A stretch of 64,000 nt of DNA from positions 3,497,501 through 3,561,500 of the forward strand of contig JALIZF010001939.1 of the NCBI GenBank assembly GCA_029948255.1. The letters are read 5' to 3'. The position numbers were made by a program, and so were the translations under genes. This document shows positions 1 to 10,901 of the stretch, piece by piece; position 1 is the first letter of the stretch, and the number at the start of each line of letters is the position of its first letter. The notes below the pieces were generated by a model. That model was given only the letters and a program-made list of their open reading frames with translations, was not told where the DNA came from and made no database searches. This DNA is from Telmatactis stephensoni (lineage: Eukaryota; Cnidaria; Anthozoa; Actiniaria; Isophelliidae).

Positions 1-295
1 AACAATATATTTCACGGCTTTATTCGTGTTTTGTTCCTGTACCCACAAAGGTTCGTGTCTCGTATCTTGCAGTGTTGCATGCTGCGTTGTCTACAAATGT
101 AACATTGCTCAAGGCTTTGTCAGGCACTCACTTCATCTAACACAATTCTATTGCCATACTGTCAACAGCCATGTTTATACTTAGTGTCATTAGTTTTGAA
201 ATTCAGTACAGCAAAGACAGTAGTCGGTAATATTGCGCGTACGCAGCGTGCGTCCTTCCATGCTTTCCACTCAGTTTATTGTCATTATATTCTAG
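1..295. other. upstream sequence, probably intron of the EGF gene
   Basis: I see no convincing exon here. The stretch ends in an acceptor (TATTCTAG at 288-295) that opens the first EGF exon in phase 1, so it is probably the 3' part of an intron whose 5' exons lie outside the window. Confidence 0.4.
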
Positions 296-1812
296 TTGAC
301 AAATGTGCCAAGTGTGATGTTCATGCAGAGTGTATTCGTGGAAGATGTACATGTCGTGAAGGATACGTTGGGACTGGATATGAGTGCATCAAAGGTTAGC
401 TTCCATCATGGAAAAGGGTATAAAATTTATTATCTTTTTAATTAAAGTATGATCTTGAAAAGGATGTCTGAGAAATCAAAAGTTTGTGGTGTGTCCAGGT
501 GATGTCCTCTGTATAGGGAAGGCCAAACAGAACAGAGAACAGGTAAGGGATGTCCAAGCGGATGATCACCCAAGGACAAAGGACGTGTAGTGGATGTGCC
601 ATGGGATCCCCAGGGGACTTTGGGATGGAACAGAGACTCCATTTGTCCATAGAGTAGGCCTAGGACAGGGGTCGACAGGCAATTGATATCCTTATAGTAA
701 AAAGGACATCCCAGGAAAGCGTAAGGGACCTGGAATATACTTTGGGACAGAGGACCAGCTAGTCGTGGACATAAATAAACCTTCGCGTTTTTATGAATAT
801 TATCTATTTCACTGTTTGTAGTTCGTAGTTATCTATGTCCTGTACTGTGTCCAATGCACTCTACATGTGTTCATGGAGCCTGTCAGTGTAGTCCAGGGTA
901 CACGATGAGCGGAGATCACTGTGTCAGTAAGTACATTAAAATAACCCTGCGATAATTTGATCTAGTGAGGTGAAACGTAGTGGTGGAAGAGGTTATACCA
1001 CAACACAGTAGTCGTATAATATAATTCCACAGTTATCATCATTATCATCAGTTATCTTTACCATTACCATCATCATCATCATCATTATCATCATTATCAT
1101 CATCAATCATTACCACTATTATCATCATCATCATCATCATCATCATGACACATCGTTTGTGATGTTGTTAATCGCCTATTATTTGTTTTATGTTCAGCTC
1201 CTCCGCCCCCTCCGCCTCCATGTCCCACGCCCTGTCCACAGTACGCTACGTGTAACCATGGCAACTGTCAGTGTATCCCTGGATACGTCATGACTGACAA
1301 CAGTCATTGTATACGTAAGTACGATTATAACATATATGTACAGTATACTTGTGTTTGTTAGTATTTTCATGAATGTATGTTCTATCAAAAATATGATTAA
1401 CAGTAAGACAATACGCATAACGAATGACTACAAAATGATGCCATACAAAGGCGCAAGTAACAAAACAAACCTAACATAACATTGGGAGCCCAATTAACCT
1501 TCATAATGGGACAACGGATAATGACACAGGAAACCCAACACAAGAAACAAAACTATTAAGATTGACTAGACGAATTCCACTAATACTAATTATTCACTTT
1601 TTCTACTTCTTTTCCCTAATTCAGCACGGACCTTGCATGTAGATCGACCAGCTCCTCCTCCTCCTCCTCCTCCACCACCACCACCACCACCACCACCACC
1701 ACCTCCACCACCCCCAGCGCCATTGATAATAGCGCCCCCACCTCCACCCCCTCGGGTAATCCAGGCGTATTCGTACCCATCAATACTACTATCGTGGGAT
1801 GCACCAACCTAA
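296..1812 (+). CDS. multi-EGF-like protein, 3' part (5' end outside window)
   Basis: Three consecutive exons each encode one compact EGF-like module: 296-394, 822-926 and 1198-1315. Each has six cysteines spaced C-x2/3-C-x5-C-x4-C-x-C-x10/11-C with a GY after the fifth. All three are symmetric phase 1-1 exons with GT donors (GTTAGC, GTAAGT, GTAAGT), the classic arrangement of shuffled EGF modules. The third module is preceded by a short polyproline run. The last exon starts at 1625 after TTCAG and in the spliced frame encodes about 20 prolines and a short tail, stopping at 1810-1812. Another frame of this exon is open to 1905-1907 and encodes a Ser/Thr-rich stalk, a hydrophobic stretch and a basic tail, so the true C-terminus is uncertain. 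The protein is probably secreted or membrane-bound. The start lies outside the window. Exons and modules are well supported; the family is not identified. Confidence 0.75.
1034..1146. repeat. (ATC)n microsatellite
   Basis: An imperfect run of ATC/ATT triplets lies in the intron between the second and third EGF exons, ending about 50 bp before the acceptor of exon 3. Confidence 0.9.
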
Positions 1813-1982
1813 TCGCATTAACTATTCTTACAACTATATACGGAGTCACGTGGCTGACGTCACTAATCGCGTGCATGTGGACTCATCGAAGAAAACTAAG
1901 AGTTTAACAACTAAAAAGAATTAATAACTATTAAACTGAAGATTGATTTAATAGTTTAAAAAATGTATAGGAATTTGTAGAA

Positions 1983-1992
1983 AATAAATAAA
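1983..1992 (+). terminator. polyadenylation signals of the EGF gene
   Basis: Two overlapping AATAAA hexamers lie 170 bp after the polyproline-frame stop and 75 bp after the alternative stop. They mark a plausible transcript end near 2.0 kb and separate this gene from the proline-rich gene downstream. Confidence 0.55.
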
Positions 1993-2170
1993 GGAATAAT
2001 AACTTTAATGAAGTAATCTTTACGAAAACAACAAATGATTTCTCTTGCATGCACAACACCAAAGTGACGCACGTTTACGCTATTCAGACGCTGGACTAGC
2101 GTTCCTTGAAAACATTAAAGACTGTTAAAACCTTATAACACCGACTGTGTTGTAAAGGCGTCGGCTCCGT

Positions 2171-2330
2171 GTCACGTGACGGATCCTAAAGAAGCGGAGA
2201 TACGACCAACAAAATTTTGCAACTTTTCGCGTAAAATTGTTGTTTTGCAAGTTTAATGGCAACTGGCTGCTGGTCGTGTTACCACACCGCGCGCAACAGA
2301 TTTTTCTTATTGCACGAAGAAGAAGCTTAC
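2171..2330 (+). promoter_or_regulatory. possible promoter of the proline-rich gene
   Basis: A perfect palindromic E-box (GTCACGTGAC at 2171-2180) and a CpG-rich CGCGCGC stretch near 2288 lie between the two genes, about 400-500 bp before the proline-rich reading frame. The role is inferred from position and composition only; no TATA box or initiator is convincing. Confidence 0.2.
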
Positions 2331-2670
2331 TCTTCTCTTTGAAAGAAAACTTTGCTACGTGTGGAGAGTTAATACGAATACCAGTTGCTCTACAATTGCA
2401 ACTAACTTGATTTGTCGTAAGGTCTTAGCCTAAACAGACGTCTAAAATATTTGTATCGTAACTACCAATGTAATGACTAGGATAATGCTACTGTAATGAT
2501 TTGACAATAAAACGTCTTCTGATAATTAAACGATACTAAAACTACATTCTCTTTTAATACTTAAACAATACTGAAGCTCAAATCAACAGAAACAATTTGT
2601 AAAGGTATTTATACAAATGCGACCAAATTTTATTGAAGGCTTTTTGCTTAAAAGTGCATAGAAAGCCATT

Positions 2671-3897
2671 ATGCATGGCAGCCATGTAATAACATACTTA
2701 AAGTACTCCTTGCTATTGCTGCTAAATCGTTACTTGACACTGCTAGGTATTACTGTCTATGGTCTTGTGGATAAAGAAGAAGAAGAAGAAGAAGGAGCAC
2801 CACTACCCCCTACAACTCCACTATTACCTAGCTTTACCCCTGGATTATCACCTACTCCTACCCAAGTTACCTACCCACCCACTACAACTCCATCTGTTAC
2901 TGTTCCAACCTCAAGTTCTCGTCCTCCTCCTGTCACTACTGTACCTATACCTACCACTCCTCCTCCTCCCTCTACCCCCAGACCTCCATCGACGGCCGGT
3001 CCTCCTCCTACTGCCGGATCCTCCCCCTACTGCCGGCCCTACTGCTGGACCTCCCCCTACTGCCGGCCCTACTGCTGGACCTCCCCCTACTGCCGGCCCT
3101 ACTGCTGGACCTCCACTGACGGCCGGGCCCCCTTCTACTGCCGGACCTCCCCCACTGCCGGGCCTCCTCCTACTGCCGGGCCTCCTCCTACTGCCGGGCC
3201 TCCTCCGACCGCCGGTCCCACTGCTGGTCCACCTTCTTCCGTAACGGTAGGCCCTCCATCCCCTGCAGTGAGTCCAGCTCCTGCAACTCCACCACCACCA
3301 GTCTCGTCCCCACCTCAACCAGTGCGTCCACCAGGCCCCAACCCTGTACCCCCTAGTGCTCCACCACCAATCAGTCTTGAAGATGCTGCATCGTCGATTT
3401 ACAGCGATGCTGCATCAAATGATGACCAGTATTATCCCCCTGAAGCTGCAGTTTACCCTGAAACTGGTCAGCAGTATATCCCTAAACCAATGTACCATGC
3501 ACCAGCAATCCGTGTTGGTCAGCAGTATATCCCTAAGCCAATGTACCATGCACCAGCAATCCGTGTTGGTCAGCAGTATATCCCTAAACCAATGTACCAT
3601 GCACCAGCAATCCGTGTTGGTCAGCAATATCCCCCTAAACCAATGCACTATGCGCCCGTAATACGTGTTGGTCAGCATTATCTCCCTAAACCAGTGTACC
3701 ATGCGCCCGCAATACGTGTTGGTCAGCAGTATCCCCCAAAGACAGTGTACCGTGCATCCGCAATACGCCCTGGTCAGCATCAACCCCCACATAGAATGTA
3801 CACTGATGACAATCCAGCGGTTTACACTTTTCCACCAGTGTATTATGGCTATCCTAATGATTATTACTCTAACTATTATAAAAGATATGGTCGTTGA
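2671..3897 (+). CDS. repetitive proline-rich protein, probably secreted or structural
   Basis: A single 408-codon open frame. Order: a hydrophobic N-terminus (residues about 11-33) that could be a signal or anchor; a short Glu run; a Pro/Thr/Ser-rich region (about 43-110); a block of PPPTAG repeats with an internal Cys/Tyr/Trp-rich segment (about 110-190); a second proline-rich spacer; six copies plus a partial seventh of the 17-residue unit GQQYIPKPMYHAPAIRV; and a Tyr/Asn-rich tail ending in RYGR. The Cys/Tyr/Trp segment appears to be the PTAG repeat read one base out of frame between two compensating indels. Such composition suits an extracellular structural protein, but no family is recognised. 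The true start is unsure: AG acceptors near 2776-2782 could join an upstream phase-1 exon. Coding is supported by codon-level conservation of the 51-bp repeats. Confidence 0.55.
   Translation: MHGSHVITYLKYSLLLLLNRYLTLLGITVYGLVDKEEEEEEGAPLPPTTPLLPSFTPGLSPTPTQVTYPPTTTPSVTVPTSSSRPPPVTTVPIPTTPPPPSTPRPPSTAGPPPTAGSSPYCRPYCWTSPYCRPYCWTSPYCRPYCWTSTDGRAPFYCRTSPTAGPPPTAGPPPTAGPPPTAGPTAGPPSSVTVGPPSPAVSPAPATPPPPVSSPPQPVRPPGPNPVPPSAPPPISLEDAASSIYSDAASNDDQYYPPEAAVYPETGQQYIPKPMYHAPAIRVGQQYIPKPMYHAPAIRVGQQYIPKPMYHAPAIRVGQQYPPKPMHYAPVIRVGQHYLPKPVYHAPAIRVGQQYPPKTVYRASAIRPGQHQPPHRMYTDDNPAVYTFPPVYYGYPNDYYSNYYKRYGR
3001..3219 (+). repeat. PPPTAG-coding tandem repeat
   Basis: Repeats of roughly 15-27 bp built on CCTCCTCCTACTGCCGG encode proline-threonine-alanine-glycine motifs. 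An extra base near 3018 (GGATCCTCC against GGACCTCC) and a missing T near 3150 (CCTCCCCCACTG against CCTCCCCCTACTG) shift and then restore the frame. Confidence 0.85.
3466..3822 (+). repeat. 51-bp (17-codon) coding tandem repeat
   Basis: Copies start at 3466, 3517, 3568, 3619, 3670 and 3721, with a partial copy at 3772. The first three are nearly identical and the last ones diverge. The period is an exact multiple of three, and many differences are conservative, for example Met to Val in the KPMYHAP segment. Confidence 0.95.
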
Positions 3898-4484
3898 TAC
3901 TTAGCTAGTGGTTACCATAGCAACAGCTGAAAATCACGTAGTGTTTCCTAAATCACGCGCTCGATCATTTGTAGGGAGATAACAACTTTATTGATAACAA
4001 TGCGCCTTAGTAAGAATACTGTGCTAAAGATCGCATTTACGATATTGACAACTTAAACTTTTCGCGTCTGTCGTTCAAATGTGAAGTGGAGTCATTTCTC
4101 GTGTGGCGTAAACACGGAAATATATGCTCATATTTAATATACAATGCTAGGGATAGAAAACCGGCTGCGTGATTCTCTTTGCCGTCTGCCATTTCTCGTG
4201 TACGTGAAGAGTTAAGCGCTCAAATGATAGCTGTATCTGAAATAAGGAATGAAGGTATTCCGGCCTCAGTAAAGCAATGATGTATATAGCGCAAGTGTAA
4301 ACATACGCACACTGAATGCGGCTATCTTAAAGTTAGCTTTGTTTTTTGGAGTAAACATATCTAAACGCCTCTGCACTGTCGTATGTATGGACGGTGTGTA
4401 TGTTATGTTGAAAACGACTTCATTGTTCGTTGTCTTGGATGTACATGTGTCTGTAAACTTTAGATTATATATTGAGGCCTAATG

Positions 4485-4490
4485 AATAAA
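4485..4490 (+). terminator. possible polyadenylation signal of the proline-rich gene
   Basis: An AATAAA lies about 590 bp after the stop, in an AT-rich stretch, with no better candidate nearer. Confidence 0.3.
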
Positions 4491-5338
4491 TAATAATAAT
4501 ATAAATAATATAATTTATTAACTTGTAAAGCGCATTTTTCATGGCGTAATGATCAATGCTGCGTAAAAAATGTTTTAATGTACAGAAATTATTAAATTGA
4601 AACAGTTATTTTTTTCCTTTGTATTTTTGTTTCTGTCTGGTATTCATTCGTTTCTGTCCGAAGCACTTTGGGATTTCCGTCGGTTTCTCTTGATAATGAG
4701 CCAGTGAAGCCTCTTTACGCATTTCACTTTCTGTCGATCGTTTTTTCCCTTTTCTTTTGTTGACTTTGACATGTACAACGTAACCAGTGTTGCACAACAA
4801 AACATAAAAATCAAGATTCGAAGCAAAAGAAAACTGGTGTCTGAAGGGAAAAATTCCGGGCGTCTTTGGGATTTTACTTTCTACCGGTGTGATGTCACAA
4901 CCATTTCACTTTCGACTTTTTTTATTTGTTGTTCGTGACCAATAGACCATAACGGTCTTTGTAACAGGTGCGTCACTTAATAGTATAGAAGTACACGGTA
5001 GAAACCAAACGAAGTGAAACCCGCACATCGCTTTACTTTCGTCTCCGAGAAAAAAGACAAGAATGTATACAGTTTGCTTGAGTATTCGATTTTAAAGGCC
5101 CACTTGGATTAAAATCGATGAAAATTGAAAACTGATTATTTCTATTTGATTATTTCTATCTGAAGATGAATGTAGTTAAATAAATAGCTGCCCTCTGCCA
5201 AAAATCTGAATTTCAAGCTCATTATCAAAGAAATTTTGATATAAAGTCTAAAAGAACAATAGTAATGACAAATGACGTCATTTACTCACAACTTAAATGC
5301 TAAAATACTGGACAATTTCTGTTCGTCTCTTTTGAATG

Positions 5339-5475
5339 TAAGGCCTAGTTCAAACGTCGCATCTCGCATGTGTCGAATGCAATTCAAATGAGATGATAAT
5401 GAGAAGAAACAAAAGATTTGACTAATTTGCATTGAGTTTGGCACATGTTAGATGCGACGTTTGAACTAGGCCTAA
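5339..5475. mobile_element. hairpin MITE
   Basis: Arms 5341-5364 and 5450-5473 are reverse complements over 24 bp (AGGCCTAGTTCAAACGTCGC and four further bases), flanked by TA on each side. The length is about 135 bp with no coding capacity, typical of a non-autonomous DNA transposon with a TA target. Confidence 0.8.
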
Positions 5476-6255
5476 AGAAAATGTTGCTTTTGGCGATTAT
5501 TGGGAGTCGTACAGATAGGTTTTACTACGTTTCAAGTCATTTCCAATTTTAATTTATTTTCATCCAAGTACCCCTTTAAGCATCTAATTATCTATCTACT
5601 TGGCCCTAATGTTCTTTCTTGACTTAAAATTCAGAATTTTTGGAGAGTTTTATTGTTTATAATATAAGCACATTTTTCATCCAATTTAAAACTCCGGATT
5701 TGTCTTATCGATTAGCAAACATAATTGTTTCAAAAATTGGAAGATGTCCGGTCTGTGAAAATAACATTTCCAGATTATATGGTCGCTATGGAAACACAGT
5801 GGTTTTAAAACATGTGGGCACTGTCTGGCTGTTGTTTCTTTGACCAATCATATTACACTGTTCTTAGTAAGTACACGTGCCACATATTTCGTGGTTTAAA
5901 CGGGTCACCTTTAATGAAACCATTTGCAAATATTGGTAACAAACCACAAACGTTACCTCTCAGGAGCATGGCCTATCTGTACCTCAGGATTGAAAGATGA
6001 AAAAGGAAAATACAAAACAATTTCTGGCTGATGGAAGGAAACTAAGATCCAATTCACATTCTTTTATTTATTTTATTTGAATACTAAATATTTATCTGTT
6101 ATCTGATTATTTTTAATTTGCCTATTACAAAAACGTTAAAACAAAATATCAGCAATGTAAGAGTAGAAATATCTATAAAGGCAGCTAAATACTTAAAAAT
6201 TATGAAGAAAACAACACTCAATCTCACTTCTAAACAATTAACACAAAATTTACTG

Positions 6256-6718
6256 TACAGTGAACTCCCTAAGGTGAACAAAACAAGAGTTCTTCTATGT
6301 CTGCCTTAGCAAGGTACATTTTGAACCATTCTTCACTCATCACAGAACAAAATTGCAGTCACAGTTACCTAGCAAGTACCTGCAGTATTTTTTGTTTACC
6401 AGTACTAGTTAGTTTGCTGTGAGTGCTTTTGGAAGCTAGTGATAATGGCCTTTAGAGAGGTCTGTCTGTGTCTAAGACTACCTTGTGAGCAGAGGCAGTT
6501 TTCCTCATGCTTTTTGCTCTCTTTGTAGAAGCGTAAGGAAAGCTGTCTCTGCTTGCAGGGTAAGATTTTAGCAGTACAAATTAAGCTGCTTCAAGATGTA
6601 GAGATCCCTGCATCCAATGACTGTCTACATTGCAGGGGTTTCTCCCTAGTAAAGGTGTCTGTCTTGTATAGTAGGGGTGTGTCTGCCCATTTTGTCTACT
6701 TTTAGAGAGTTCACTGTA
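6256..6718. mobile_element. short inverted-repeat element
   Basis: Ends TACAGTGAACTC (from 6256) and GAGTTCACTGTA (to 6718) are inverted. The inside carries degenerate CTCTAAGG/GTCTGCC motifs like those near 18.0 kb, so both probably belong to one DNA-transposon family. Confidence 0.5.
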
Positions 6719-7070
6719 TACATCAACATACATTGTTTACTTTAACATACTAGTTTCTTAAATGATAAATATTACTTTGAGGGTATCTTGTTAAGTGTAA
6801 AATATATAAATTTTTAATTAAAACCATAATTTGCTTAAATAGGATTTACTTTTGAAATTTTGAAATATTAAATGTTTTAAAATATGATACTAGTGTTAAA
6901 GTCTAAGAGAAAAGCAAACAGAATCACAAGATATATTGAAATCAGAGTAATTTTACTAAATGTCTTAGCCTCAAATTGATTTCACAGGTTGAGAACTATA
7001 ACATTATTTTAAAAATCCAAACCACTAACTACATGTGAATAAGGGTTTCAGGTCAATGTTGGTTCATTAA

Positions 7071-7278
7071 AGGGGTCAGTTTACATGACACTAGGATCAT
7101 CCTAGCACTAGGTGAATCATCCTAGCTAGCTAATACATTTACTGCATTCTGTTTACATGGAAATTGTGTCTTCACTGCGGGTACTAGGATCATCCTACTA
7201 AACAGAATGCAGTAAATGTATAGCAGGTAGGATGATTCAGTCTGCTAGGATGATCCTAGTGTCATGTTAACTGCCCCC
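7071..7278. mobile_element. palindromic MITE
   Basis: About 100-bp arms pair across nearly the whole element. The sequence CACTAGGATCATCCTAG at the left end mirrors CTAGGATGATCCTAGTG at the right, and the inner arms share ACATTTACTGCATTCTG in opposite orientation. Outer flanks AGGGG and CCCCCT also pair. Confidence 0.8.
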
Positions 7279-8045
7279 TAAGACACAAAATTATACAACA
7301 AAACTCAACTTGGACCCACTGTTCTGGTCAACAGAATGCAGTGTACAAAAGATTAATGTCAATAGTTCCAGTCAAGTGCTAAAATGTTCTCCACTCTAAA
7401 CAGGCAAAACTATTTTCCAGCTAAATAGCAATCTAAATAAATGAACTTTAGCAAAAGGAATTAATATACATCAACACTAAAGCACATTAATGTTTTTGAG
7501 TTGTGGACACAAATTCTCATAACACATTATCATTCAAAAACAAAAAACAGTGCTAAATATAACACAGACCCTTTGGCTCCTCATATGTACACCTACGATA
7601 ATAAACTAATAAAGCATTACCTAAAAGCCATGAAACACTGAAGGAAACTTAGCATCAAATAGCATTTAAGTAATATTATAATAGAAAACAGAAATATATG
7701 TAAAATTTTATATAACGTTTCATGGGTTTAATATAATATACATCTTGATATCACTATGTTACTTTTGATTTTTAAAAGCTATTATTACCAAAATATAAAT
7801 TTATACATTTGTAGATATTAATTAGCATCACAATCCATAATGCATATGCAAGGTATATATACATGGCTGAATTAAATTAGTTAAATAAAAGAGTCACTAT
7901 AAGTATTATCATATCATATATCCATGTACCATCAGGTTCACGGCATTGTGTCAAAAAACTCTTCAGCTAGCATTAATCTTCAAGCTACTCATCAATCAAG
8001 AGATCTAAAGCAAGGAAAATTAATACTGATAGTTAAGTTCTGAAG

Positions 8046-8051
8046 TTTATT
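8046..8051 (-). terminator. candidate polyadenylation signal of the kelch-like gene
   Basis: TTTATT on the plus strand (AATAAA on the minus strand) lies about 185 bp beyond the stop codon. Confidence 0.4.
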
Positions 8052-8234
8052 ACCAACTATCCTGTATTATATCCTATTGTGCTTCAGTTATAAACTCACT
8101 TCACGCCTTAACTTAAAATAGTTATGTACACCTTCAGTGACTACAGTTGCAAGGTCAGAAGTTTTATCTCTCAATTACAAAACAAAATGCTTGATGGTTT
8201 AGTTGCAGATGAAATGAAAATGTTACAGTTGTTT

Positions 8235-10901
8235 TTATAATACAGCTGCTCCACATCCAGCACGACAAACATTCATATCTCTGACATATGACCATGAGTT
8301 TGCTTCAGGATCATATGCCTCAGCACTTGCAAGCCTATTAGCTCCGTCAAATCCACCCAATACATAAATCTTTCCATCAAAGACGGTTGCTGCTGGCCAT
8401 GCTCTTGGTGTTAGCAAGGGAGCAACAGGAGTCCATTTATTGGTCTGAGGATTATATTTCTCTGCTAAATCAAAGTAATGGTCTGTACTGCGATTTCTTC
8501 CACCAAATGCATATAGTTGATGGTTGCATGAAATCAAGACCAGACCAGAACGAGCTTTTTCAAGTTCTGTAACAAAAGACCATGTGTCTGTATCGGGGTC
8601 ATAACATTCAACACTTGCTCTATCACTGTGGACACCTCTGTCGTAGCCACCAGCCACATAGATTTTACCTATTTTATACACACAACAGTTATATAATACA
8701 AATCCATTCAAAAACACTTTATCAATATATGCCTTTTCTCGTCATACATACATTTATATGGTGCTGCCTAATTAGTATAACTAAAAGGGATGGGTTATTC
8801 TCATCATTAATCATAATCATAGAAAAGAACTCCTGGGACAGATTCAGAGGGGGTTACTAGATGCCAGAAAACCCCTCCTAATTTAACCAAGAACCCATCC
8901 TACCCTAAAAAATATTTAAAAGCTTTAAACTGAGTTTTTCTGAGTCTACATGTAATTTTTTCTGGTGTGAACTCCTGTCCCCAAATCCTAGATCTGCCCC
9001 TGAGCTGACTGTACGTTAGAGCAGTTTTCGTATGACTGTGAAAAAGTTGCGGCACGGTCAGTGCCATAGGCAATGCCTTGCTGTGACCGTGATGTTCTCT
9101 AAAATTTTGAAGTTCCTTGCTGCGCCTTGACTGTGTCCGTGCCGTGTTTATGCTGTGACTTTTTCACAGTGATACGAAATCTGCTCTAAGTAAACAGTGT
9201 ACAATTGTACAACAATGTACATAGCAAAGTCTGCTTGCCATGTACAATAATATAATTAATAAATCTACTAAACTGTCAAGCATAAAAAGTTGATTTTATA
9301 ATTGATCTTATACAAAAGTGACTTCTGGGAATAAATGAAAGCAGTCCCTTACATATCCAAAGCAAATTTGATAAATGAAATTCTGAAATTTTAATGTGGA
9401 CAACAAATTGTGATTTTGTTGTCTTTTTACCAGACCTGGCATACAAGATTAGCATACATAATAATTGTGCATGAGAATTTATCACATTCTACTGAATGTA
9501 TCGTATTATCCATGGCAACTGCCTAAAAAAACAGACAGTGTAATAAATAACTGTGTAACCTGCACTGTCTCAAACCTATTCTTTATCAGTTTAAAATTTA
9601 AAAACCTATTTATTTATCAATTACAATTACATTAACTTACCATCACAAACTGCTATTCCAGCACCTGATCTTTTTCTACGCATAGACTGCATCGTCATCC
9701 AGTGGTTAGTCTTGGGATCATAACGCTCAACATAATTATAGCTACAAGTTCTATCTTCACCACCAATGGCATACACAAATCCATTTAATGCCGCAACAGA
9801 TATAAAGGATCTTTGAATAGCAATGTCTGCTAACGATATCCATTCTCGTGCAAGAGGATCATAACATTCTGTATAACGCACATACATTGTATCGTCATGA
9901 GGAGAGTTCACTGCACATTCTCCCCCAACAACATAAAGGAGGCCATTGAGGCTGCAAGCACCAACAGCAGTCCTTGCATGTTTCATACTTTCCATAAGAA
10001 CCCATTCATCAGCCAACAGATCATACCGTTCAAGAGTTGACAGCTGACAATCAATCCCATTTCTGCCACCCACTGCGTAAATAGACAGTGGCTGGGCACG
10101 TGGGGTCGTCATATACGGCGGTAAATTTCGTGCACTTTCATTCAATATCTGACCCAAGAGTAACTGACATCCTGCATTGGTTTTAACGATTTTTGAAGGA
10201 AACACGCGGGTTTCGAGAAACCCTAATGAAATCAATGGTATCCTGACTCTTGACATTAACTCGGCCGTAAACTCTTTTCGCTGAGCGAAATCATTAAGTA
10301 TCCAAGCTTCTACCGCTTCGAAAACTTGGTCTTCACTGCGAACTTGGACATCGTCTTGTTCAATTAGATTCAAAAGCCCTTGTTTTGTTAGCTGTAGAAA
10401 CTCCTCGCATTTAATTACGTCTAAGAAGTGCTGGCAGATGTATCGATAGGCGGCGTGTTCCAAATCTGTGCAAGAATACAAATCGGCGAATGCTCTAATC
10501 CCCAAACAGTTTGAAGCTTCGAGGTGCGTTTGTAAAAAACTACAGCAGGCTTGTCCCAGAAGTTGTAAGTTGAGTAACGTCGCTCCCGATAGCAAAGCTT
10601 GGACGTTTTCAACTGTAATATCAACAGATCCAGTGTATACAAAATCAAGGAGATTCTCCATGACCGAGGGCTCTAACCCCTGTAGCTTTATGTCTTTCAT
10701 TCCACTCTCAAGCATTCCATTAGTAAACATTGCCCTTAAATACGAACTGGCTCCTGCCAAAACGACACGGTGAGCTTGAAACTCTTGCCCTCCAACGTGC
10801 AAAGAAACATCGCAGAGTTCTCTCTTCCGACGAAGTTCGTTCATCATTTGAAGTGACTCGTTTGAATGAAGAGGGATTTGAAATCTTCGCTGGGCGGCCA
10901 T
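8235..10901 (-). CDS. Kelch-like protein (BTB-BACK-six kelch repeats)
   Basis: Two exons, 10901-9641 and 8668-8235, join in phase 1 across a GTAAGT donor and AATAG acceptor and give 564 residues. The start at 10901 has a strong context (ACCATGG) and begins MAAQRRF; an in-frame upstream Met at 10985 has weaker context. BTB domain about residues 25-135 (CDVSLHVGG, FQAHRVVLA), BACK domain about 140-240, then six kelch blades about 295-564, each with a GG doublet and a downstream Tyr/Trp pair. The exon junction falls between blades 3 and 4, and the length is normal for the family. KLHL proteins usually dimerise through BTB, bind cullin-3 and present substrates for ubiquitination; that role is inferred here. 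I cannot assign a specific KLHL ortholog. The intron carries a hairpin element at 9016-9189. Confidence 0.94.
9016..9189. mobile_element. hairpin MITE in the kelch-like intron
   Basis: Ends TTAGAGCAG and CTGCTCTAA lie in inverted orientation, and the pairing continues through GACTGTGAAAAAGT and ACTTTTTCACAGTG. Inner sequence includes mirrored GCACGGTCAG/GTCCGTGCCG motifs. Confidence 0.8.

Larger units (their letters stand above)
4491..8045. other. non-genic interval with hairpin elements
   Basis: I see no exon with coding character. Short frames of 60-70 codons (for example minus-strand 4644-4826) lack splice context and recognisable motifs. Three palindromic elements, listed separately, account for most of the structure. 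Confidence 0.6.

Noticed and set aside
2911..3318. Arg/Gly/Trp-rich minus-strand frame of 135 codons
   Set aside because: It is the complement of the proline-rich coding repeats.
4644..4826. Short minus-strand frame with a signal-peptide-like start
   Set aside because: It has only 60 codons, a basic low-information tail and no splice partner, in an AT-rich non-genic interval.
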